Shown here in pieces: positions 56,869 through 64,000 of a DNA stretch of 64,000 nucleotides (position 1 is the first letter of the stretch; every line of letters begins with the position of its first letter). Position numbers and translations under genes: made by a program. The notes beneath the pieces are model-generated. The model made no database searches. It worked only from the letters and a program-made list of their open reading frames with translations, and was not told the origin of the DNA. The DNA is from Cinnamomum chago (lineage: Eukaryota > Streptophyta > Magnoliopsida > Laurales > Lauraceae): NCBI GenBank assembly GCA_038049695.1, contig CP142452.1:71863501-71927500 (forward strand). Reading direction: 5' to 3'.

Positions 56869-57372
56869 CTTAAGGTGTTTAGGGGCTGAGATATTTTTAG
56901 GCTGTTATTTATTCGGGCCAGGTCAAGAGCTTCAAGTTTTCCATCACTTAATCTAAGCCCAACCCATTCGTTAAAAGAGCTAAGAACTTAGATCTAGGTC
57001 CAGCCTGAGCATTAAAACTCTAGGGTCTTGAACTCGCCCCAAAGTGGGCTGGGCACAGGTCCGGCTGGCCCTTGGGCACCCCTATTTATCCCATACATAT
57101 ATTTGACAAGTCCCTTACCATCAACCCTATGGCTATGAATTGATCCATTAATTAGATCTGTAGAGGGGTGGCACCTCACCTCTGAATTACCAGCAGATTG
57201 GCAACTTAGACCTAAATTTATCATACTTCATTACCCTGATAGACAAATTGATTAAGAATTAGGTACTTAGGTTGTTTTTTGTACCCCTACTTGTACGTAG
57301 TTCATTGCAACCCTCTATATGTTGTCAATGTGTCATATAGCCAGGACAGACCAATTGATAAAACAAATGGGT

Positions 57373-57690
57373 CACTACTAGAAAAGTCACTTTTAGCGGC
57401 CGCCAAAAGCCGTCGCTAAAAGTGGACTGGCGGTCGCGACCGCCATTAGGCCGCCGCGAATGCCTCGTCGCTAATAGTATTAGCGAAATGTTTTTGCGAC
57501 TCGAACGTGTTGGTCGCTAAAAGTTTTAAAAAAATTTTCTGGGCGCATTAGCGGCCGCCAAGGCGGTCGCTAATACTCCATATAGCAGTCGCTAATACCG
57601 ACTTTTTTTTATTTTTTTTTAAATTTTACAGTATTAGAGGCGGTCGCTAAAGGTAAAAAATTTTCTTCTAGCGGTCGCTAATGCTATTTT
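57373..57690. repeat. CACTA terminal and subterminal repeat region
   Basis: At least eight copies of (A/T)GCGGYCGCYAA-like words in both orientations between 57390 and 57690, in GC-rich patches inside AT-rich sequence. Confidence 0.8.
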
Positions 57691-57953
57691 TTGTTTGGGT
57701 ATATTCGACCCGTAATTTCCCAATTTTTTTCCTGTACCTGTACCTGTACCTGAATGTATTGTAGACAACCTAAATATATTATATACAACTACAACCATCA
57801 ATTAAACTTACAACACAAGAAAATCTTATATTAATTAAAAAAGTCTTATATTAATTACATTTAAAACAATACAAAAGTTTTAACAAATTATATCCATTAC
57901 AAATACAGAAAAAAAAAATGTCAGTGAAGGGTGCCGTGGAAGATCCGATGCTC

Positions 57954-60900
57954 TCACACCTGAACAGAAAAAGGAAAACAAATATTAATAGTTAACTATA
58001 AAAATTGGCAATTTACACTAAATAAGAAGAAATTAAGAATTAAAATTAAAATTTAAACCTACGTTTTAACTGTACGAGCAATCCGGGATTCGAAATCTCA
58101 TTCCGTCTGTTCCTACAAGTCATGAATGACTAGGGGCCAATGCCTGTCAAGTTTCACGGGCAACGGAACCCGTTTGCTCGTTTTGGGCTCCCGGAGGCTC
58201 AATTTCTAAGTTTTAACTTAACGTTCTAACTTAAACTTACTTTTCAACATTACGAGCAATCTGGAAGTCGAAATCTCGTTCCGTCAGTTCCTGCAAGTCA
58301 TGAATGACTAGAGGCCCGTGCCCGTCAAGTTTCACGGGTAACGAAGTCCGTTTGCTCGTTTTGGACGCCCAGAGGCTCGATTTCTAAGTTTTAAGTTATA
58401 GTTCTAACTTAAACTTATGTTTCAACATTACGAGCAATTCGGGAGTCGGAATCCCGTTCCGTCAGTTCCTACAAGTCATGAATGACTAGGGGCCAACGCC
58501 CGTCAAGTTTTACGAGCAACGGAGCCCGTTTGCTCGTTTTGGGCGCCCGGAGGCTCGATTTCTAAGTTTTAAATTATCGTTCTAACTTAAACCTACGTTT
58601 TAATTGTACGAGCAATCCGGTATTCGGAATCTCATTCCGTCAGTTCCTGCAAGCCTTGAATGACTAGGGGCCCATGCCCGTCAAGTTTCACGGGCAACGG
58701 AGTCCGTTTCCTCATTTTGGGCGCCCCGATGCTCAATTTCTAAGTTTGAAATTAACATTCTAACTTAAACATACTTTTCAACATTACGAGCAATCGGGGA
58801 TTCGGAATCCCGTTCCGTCAGTTCCTACAAGTCATGAATGACTAGGGGCCCATGCTCGTCAAGTTTCACGGGCAACGGAGCCCGTTTCTTCGTTTTGGGC
58901 GCCCGGAGGCTCGATTTCTAAGTTTTAAGTTAACGTTCTAACTTAAACCTACGTTTTAACTGTACGAGCAATCCGGGATTCGGAATCGCATTCCGTTAGT
59001 TCCTCCAAGTCATGAATGAATAGGGGCCCATGTCCGTCAAGTTTCACGGGCAACGGAGCCCGTTTCCTCATTTTGGCGCCCGGAGGCTCGATTTCTAAGT
59101 TTTAAGTTAACGTTCTAACTTAAACATACTTTTCAACATTACGAGCAATCGGGGATTTGGAATCCCGTTCCGTCAGTTCCTGCAAGTTATGAATGACTAG
59201 GGGCCCATGCCCGTCAAGTTTCACGGGCAACGGAGCCCGTTTCCTCGTTTTGGACGCCCGGATGCTGGATTTCTAAGTTTTAAGTTAACGTTCTAACTTA
59301 AACCTACTTTTCAACATTACGAGCAATCCGGGATTCGGAATCCCGTTCCGTCAGTTCCTGCAAGTCAGAAATGAGAAGGGGTCCGTGCCCGTCAAGTTTC
59401 ACGGGCAACGGAGTCCGTTTCCTCATTTTGGGCGCCCGGATGCTCGATTTCTAAGTTTTAAGTTAACGTTCTAACTTAAACCTACTTTTCAACATTACGG
59501 GCAATCCGGGATTCGGAATCCCGTTCTGTCAGTTCCTGCAAGTCATGAATGACTAGGGACCCATGCCTGTCAAGTTTCACGGGCAATGGAGCCCGTTTCC
59601 TTATTTTGGGTGCCCGGAGGCTCGATTTCTAAATTTTAAGTTAACGTTTTAATTTAAACATACTTTTCAACATTACGAGCAATCCGGGATTCGGAATCCC
59701 GTTCCGTCAGTTCCTTGCAAGTCATGGATGACTAGAGGCCCATCCCCATCAAGTTTCACGGGCAACGGAGCTCGTTTCCTCATTTTGGGCGCCCGGAGGC
59801 TCGATTTCGAAGTTTTAATTTAACGTTCTAACTTAAACCTACTTTTCAACATTACGAGCAATCCGGGATTCAGAATCCCGTTTCGTCAGTTTCTGCAAGT
59901 CATGAATGACTAGGGGCCCATGTCCGTCAAGTTTCACGGGCAACGGACTCCGGCAGCTCATTTTGGACGCCCGGAGGCTCGTTTTCTATATTTTAAGTTA
60001 ACGTTCTAACTTAAACCTATGTTTCAACCATACGAGCAATCCAGGCGTCGGATTCTCGTTCCGTCAGTTTCTGCATGTCAGGAATAGCTAGAGGCTCGTG
60101 CCCGTCAAGTTTCATGGGTAACGGAGGTCGGATCCTCGTTTTGGGCGCCTGGAGGCTCGATTTCTAAGTTTTATGTTAATGTTTCAACTTAAACCTATAT
60201 TTCAACTTTACGAGCAATTCGGGTGTCGGATTCTCGTTCCGTCAGTTCTTGCAAGTTAGGAATGACTTTGGGCCCGTGCCCGTCAAGTTTCACGGGCAAC
60301 GGAGCTCGTTTGCTCATTTTGGGCGCCCGGAGGCTCGTTTTCTAAGTTTTAAGTCAGCGTTCAAAGTTAAACCTACTTTTCAATTGTACGATCAATCCGG
60401 GAGTCGGATTCTCATTCCGTCAGTTCCTGCAAGTCATGAATGACTAGGGTCCCGTGCCCGTCAAGTTTCAATGCCAACGGAGCCCGTTTGCTCGTTTTGG
60501 GTGCCCGGAGGCTCGTTTTCTAAGTTTTATGTTAATGTTTTAACTTAAATGTTGAAATCTTGAATTAAAAAAAATAATTTTACCTGGTCAGGATCAGTCG
60601 AGCCTGCTAAATCATGACTGCCCTCTCCACCGAAGTCATGTCTAGCCCTGTGGCCGCTGCCAGCGTTTGGTGCCTGTAATTATTTATTATACAGTTAAAA
60701 ACAATAAAAAAGACATAAGTATTGATGCATCAATGACATAATTGACAATTTATATGTACAAATTTTTTTCCTTACTAACCTGAGTAGTGGGTGGTGGGTC
60801 TGAAGCAAGCGGGGCGCGACTCTGTGATAGACGACTCTCAAGCTCTGCCATCTCCGCTCTCCACTCGGTCCTCATCTCTGCCCTGACCTCCTCTCTGATC

Positions 60901-61142
60901 GATGCCTTCATGGACTGCAGCAACTCCTGAACCTCCTCATCCGTACGGAAGTGTATGCACTGGGAGGAGCTAGCACCAGATGACTCCGATCGCGTGATGT
61001 GCGAGCGTGGAATGCCCGTCCCATACGTCAGCGTGTATCCATGCCCATCCCGGCCAACGACGGAGTGGAATATCTCATCCCTCCGCGATGGCAAACTGCG
61101 CTCCTCCTCGGATAACTCCTCCAGGCGTGACTGATACTGGGC
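57954..61142 (-). CDS. CACTA transposase, C-terminal exons (Transposase_24-like)
   Basis: Predicted exons: 61142-60780 (121 codons), 60673-60584 (30 codons) and 57959-57954 (Val-stop). All have AG/GT borders and matching phase. The first reads LEELSEEERS, RRDEIFHSVVGRDGHGYTL and YGTGIPRSH, which recalls the C-terminal region of plant En/Spm-type proteins, followed by a charged coiled-coil-like stretch (RAEMRTEWRAEMAELESRL). The N-terminal part lies beyond the LINE insertion or the window. The last intron (57960-60583) contains the 178-bp array. The very short last exon is the least certain part; read-through after 60584 is the alternative. Confidence 0.6.
58074..60565. repeat. 14-copy tandem array of a 178-bp repeat
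   Basis: The word ACGAGCAATCCGGG (or near variants) starts at 58074, 58252, 58430, 58608, 58786, 58964, 59141, 59319, 59497, 59675, 59854, 60032, 60210 and 60388. Spacing is 178 bp, with single exceptions of 177 and 179. Units share TCCGTCAGTTCCTGCAAGTC, GTCAAGTTTCACGGGCAACG and CGATTTCTAAGTTTTAAG. It is more GC-rich than the neighbourhood. Confidence 0.95.
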
Positions 61143-61190
61143 CTGCGTAGTTCATTCATTTAGTATATTATCATGCATAACAAGACATAC

Positions 61191-64000
61191 TTTTTTTTTG
61201 CTAAATGGCAAATTGGAATTAAGAAGAAAGGGCAAAGCCCCCAAAACAGAACAGAGGTAGCCAAGCTGCAACAGGGAAAAACAGAGAGAATAGGAAGACC
61301 ACAGAAACAGAAAAGAGAAAGGAGAAGCCTAGATCAGCTCCAAAAAGCAAGAAAGAGAAAAGCTAAATGAGAATTCCCATAGCTGCCAGGATGGGGTGGG
61401 GAAACAGCACTTTGGCAGTGTAGACCAAGCCTTTAATTCTATCCTTGAAGATCACTTTGGCTCTCTCCAGGGAGGGGGTTATGGAGTGGTGCTTTGAGTT
61501 GTTCCGGAGAGACCACAAAATAGAGATTGCGTTGAAGAAAATGGCAGCAGCACAGTTCCTTCCTTGAGAATCTCCAGCTGAGTATATAGCCAGCCAAATG
61601 GCAGAAGCAGAGAGAGTAGAAGAGAGAGGGACCCCACTACTTGTAAGCAGCCAATGCCAAAAGGCAGAAGCCATGTCACACGTGAAGAACAGGTGAAGCT
61701 CGTTCTCTTCGTCTTTGAAGCAATTGAAGCATCTTGAGGCCAAGCTGCACCCTTTGGATTTGGCCCAACTATCCGTTGGAGTTCTTCTATGGAGAAGGCG
61801 CCAGCTGAAACAAGCAATTCTGGGCTGGATGAGACTATTCCAGACCAGCTTATGCCAAGGAACTACAGCTGCAGCAGTCCTTATGGAGTTCCAGGCTGCC
61901 TTAATGGAGAAAGCTCCTGTGGAACTCTTAGGCCATAATAGGGAGTCTGAAACATTACTTGCCTCAGGAGGGATGGAGATGAGACTAGTAGATTGAATAA
62001 GGAACTCCTTGAGCTGGGGAGGCAGCTGGGGAGGAATGTTCCACACATTGTCCTCTATAATGTCTGCTACCTTGTCTTTATCAGAGAAGAGAAAAGAAGG
62101 GAATAGAGAGGCAATGGGTTTACAGTCGATCCAGGAGTCGTACCAGAGACTTATGGAGTTGCTATTGCCAATTTGCCATTTGCTGTCCTTTTGGAGAGAA
62201 GAGAGGTGGGTGCTGATTTTCTTCCAAATACATGATCCGCCACAGTGAGTTCTCTTATTCCAGAATAAAGGATTCCTTAGATATGTGCCTCTGAACCAAG
62301 AAGCCCACAAAGAATTTGAGTTGATTGCAGACCATGCCAAGAATCTGAGACAAGCTTCATTAAAGTCTTTGACCCTCCGAAGGCCAAGACCTCCCTCAGC
62401 TTTTGGAAGACAAACAAGGTCCCATTTGACCAGATTGGCTTTGATTTTTTCAGGAGAAGCTGACCAAAGGAAGTTCCTCATTACTCTTTCAATTTGCAGG
62501 CAGGTTTTGCTAGGAAGAGGGAGGACAAGAGAAATGTGGAGAGGGATAGAGGCTAACACATGCTTGACAAGGATCAGCCTGGCAGCAAAGGAGAGGCACT
62601 TCATCTTCCAGCCAGCCAGCCTTGTGCTAATGGAGTCCAGCATATGACTGAAAAGAGCATGTCTTGAGCTTCCAAGGAATAAAGGCACTCCGAGATAGAC
62701 AGCAGGGAGAGGGGCTATATTAATCCGCAGGGTGCTGGAGATCATGTTGGCTGTCCTGATACTGCATTTGCCCAGATAAAGGTGACTTTTCTGGAGATTA
62801 AAGCATTGGCCTGACGAATCTTGGTACAGGTGGAGGAGATCTTGCAGCTGACTGAGACTCTTTTTGTAGCCTTTTATGAAGACCAGGATGTCATCCGCAT
62901 ATATGAGATGGCAGGGAGTAGAGGGAGCATGAGAGATAGGGTGAATGGATCCCACGAGCCTAAGATCTTCAATCTTCCAGCTAAGAATCTCTTCAGCTAG
63001 GATGAAAAGATAGGGAGAGAGAGGATCTCCCTGGCGCAGCCCACAAGAGGTAGCGAAAAGTCCACTTGGGCTCTTGTTAATCAGAACAGAGCCTCTGCCA
63101 GTACAAACAAGTTCTCTAATCCAGTTAATCCACTTGGAGGAGAAGTTGAAAAATTGAAGAGCTTTGAATAAGAAATTCCATTGCAGCTTATCAAAGGCCT
63201 TTGAGATGTCCAGTTTCATACAAACAGCCCCTCCTCTAGTAGAAGATTTAAGGTTTTGAAAGAGGTCATGGGCAAGGGCAACATGATGGTGAATGGTTCT
63301 ACCTTTAACAAAGGCTGACTGGTGGTTGGAGATGAGGAAAGGAAGGATAAGAGAGAGTCTGGAAGCCAAGATTTTCGAGATGATCTTATAGGAAAAATTC
63401 AGGAGACTTATGAGTCTATAATCAGAGAAAGAAGTAGGGGAGAGCTTTTTTGGAATAAGGGTAAGGAAGAAGGCATTAGAAGCTCTGAGAAGCCTACCTT
63501 TGCTAAAGAAATGAGAGACGGCTAGGATGACTTGAGGGCCTACAATCTCCCAGCAGTGAGTGAAGAAAACCCCTGAGAATCCATCAGGCCCAGGGGAGCT
63601 GGATTTCTTGAGTTTGAAGACTGCTTCTTTAATTTCAGCTGAAGAGGGGATAGATTCCAGGATAGAATTCTGCTCCTCAGAGACTGCTGGACCAGGACAA
63701 TTGAAGAGAGATTCATCTATGACAGAGGGATTGGCCTGCAACAGATTTGAGAAAAAGGAGCTGGCTTTGTTCCTAATTTGATCCTCATCCTCAATGATGG
63801 TCTCATCGACAGTTATCTTATCAATCCTATTGATGGAGCTCCTAGATTTAGCAGACAAGTGGAAGAACTTAGTGTTCCTATCCCCTTCTTTTAACCATCT
63901 AATTTTAGACTTTTGTTTCCAGTGAACTGATTCGGCTTTGAGCCAGTTGTGAAGGGAGGATTTGCTGGAATTAAGAGCCAGCAGAAGAGGTTCAGAGGGG
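61191..64000 (-). mobile_element. L1-like LINE inserted in the CACTA element; 5' part beyond the window
   Basis: The 3' poly(A) is the plus-strand T run 61191-61199, followed by about 160 bp of 3' UTR and then the RT frame. The target duplication cannot be checked because the 5' end is outside. Confidence 0.85.
61363..64000 (-). CDS. LINE ORF2 protein: reverse transcriptase and zf-RVT (partial)
   Basis: An uninterrupted frame of about 879 codons to the window edge; the N-terminal endonuclease is outside. From the edge: WLKEGDRNTKFFH (linker), FKLKKSSSPGPDGFSG, LDISKAFDKLQWNFL, GLRQGDPLSPYLF, IYADDILVF (catalytic YADD) and VYLGVPLF, then the zf-RVT region (WRLLHRRTPTDSWAKSKGC, CFNCFKDEENELHLFFTCD). 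It ends AAMGILI without an RNase H domain. The open frame suggests a recently active copy. Function: reverse transcription of its own RNA at a nicked target. An upstream start cannot be given. Confidence 0.9.
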   Translation of the reverse strand, partial: PSEPLLLALNSSKSSLHNWLKAESVHWKQKSKIRWLKEGDRNTKFFHLSAKSRSSINRIDKITVDETIIEDEDQIRNKASSFFSNLLQANPSVIDESLFNCPGPAVSEEQNSILESIPSSAEIKEAVFKLKKSSSPGPDGFSGVFFTHCWEIVGPQVILAVSHFFSKGRLLRASNAFFLTLIPKKLSPTSFSDYRLISLLNFSYKIISKILASRLSLILPFLISNHQSAFVKGRTIHHHVALAHDLFQNLKSSTRGGAVCMKLDISKAFDKLQWNFLFKALQFFNFSSKWINWIRELVCTGRGSVLINKSPSGLFATSCGLRQGDPLSPYLFILAEEILSWKIEDLRLVGSIHPISHAPSTPCHLIYADDILVFIKGYKKSLSQLQDLLHLYQDSSGQCFNLQKSHLYLGKCSIRTANMISSTLRINIAPLPAVYLGVPLFLGSSRHALFSHMLDSISTRLAGWKMKCLSFAARLILVKHVLASIPLHISLVLPLPSKTCLQIERVMRNFLWSASPEKIKANLVKWDLVCLPKAEGGLGLRRVKDFNEACLRFLAWSAINSNSLWASWFRGTYLRNPLFWNKRTHCGGSCIWKKISTHLSSLQKDSKWQIGNSNSISLWYDSWIDCKPIASLFPSFLFSDKDKVADIIEDNVWNIPPQLPPQLKEFLIQSTSLISIPPEASNVSDSLLWPKSSTGAFSIKAAWNSIRTAAAVVPWHKLVWNSLIQPRIACFSWRLLHRRTPTDSWAKSKGCSLASRCFNCFKDEENELHLFFTCDMASAFWHWLLTSSGVPLSSTLSASAIWLAIYSAGDSQGRNCAAAIFFNAISILWSLRNNSKHHSITPSLERAKVIFKDRIKGLVYTAKVLFPHPILAAMGILI

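Larger units (their letters stand above)
52981..57372. repeat. Segmental duplicate block II (carries EXT3)
   Basis: Collinear with 46385-50910. Specific to this block is a 559-bp solo-LTR-like insertion (53457-54015). The homology stops at the CACTA transposon end at 57373, which probably interrupts the duplicate. Confidence 0.9.
57373..64000 (-). mobile_element. CACTA (En/Spm) DNA transposon, 3' part; runs off the window
   Basis: Starts CACTACTAGAAAA, the classic CACTA terminal motif, preceded by GGT as the likely 3-bp target duplication. The next about 310 bp is packed with direct and inverted copies of GCGGYCGCYAA-type motifs (GCGGTCGCTAA, TTAGCGGCCGCC), the subterminal repeats that TNPA-like proteins bind in this superfamily. 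Transposase exons follow on the minus strand, so 57373 is the 3' end. A LINE is inserted from 61191. The other end is not in the window. Confidence 0.85.

Noticed and set aside
57373-60565. CRISPR array or centromere satellite
   Set aside because: The units are contiguous 178-bp repeats without unique spacers, in a plant transposon with a CACTA end. A centromere would need far longer arrays; 14 units in an intron do not show that.

Overview
This is a nuclear genome segment of a flowering plant. It is AT-rich, its genes carry many GT-AG introns, and it holds Ty1/copia, LINE, CACTA, TRIM and MITE insertions plus tandem extensin genes. I cannot name the species. Nothing suggests a bacterial, organellar or viral replicon.

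Layout. (1) 780-12869, + strand: the last eight exons of a PLP-dependent class IV aminotransferase (branched-chain aminotransferase-like). Its introns hold a 329-bp TRIM retroelement and a 5.4-kb young but inactivated Ty1/copia element with a perfect 5-bp target duplication. (2) 12870-16160: intergenic, with a SINE-like sequence and a 1.16-kb hAT-like non-autonomous element ending about 180 bp before the next start codon. (3) 16338-26077, + strand: a complete 12-exon DEAD-box RNA helicase of the ROK1/DDX52 type (plant RH57-like). Its introns hold tRNA-like SINE heads and a decayed LINE with an RNase H domain. (4) 26078-35600: gene-poor DNA with several MITE families, foldback elements and microsatellites. 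(5) 35634-57372: three extensin genes on the minus strand: EXT1 (587 aa), EXT2 (300 aa, frameshifted C-terminus) and EXT3 (259 aa). EXT2 and EXT3 lie in two 4.4-4.5-kb tandem duplicate blocks, each with its own later insertions. An RTE-type LINE fragment with a 15-bp target duplication lies between EXT1 and EXT2. (6) 57373-64000: the 3' part of a CACTA (En/Spm) transposon. It contains transposase exons on the minus strand, a 14-copy array of a 178-bp repeat that appears to lie inside the last transposase intron, and an L1-like LINE inserted into it that runs off the window.

The two housekeeping genes show no functional link to each other. The extensins form a local family of cell-wall glycoproteins with a shared signal peptide, TATA position and 3'-UTR intron. 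The least ordinary structures are the regular 178-bp palindrome-containing array in the CACTA element and the extensin cluster, where recent duplication, repeat expansion, a frameshift and a MITE inside a 3'-UTR intron can be placed in order. Exon joins were made by eye from GT-AG sites and reading phase. No database search was run.
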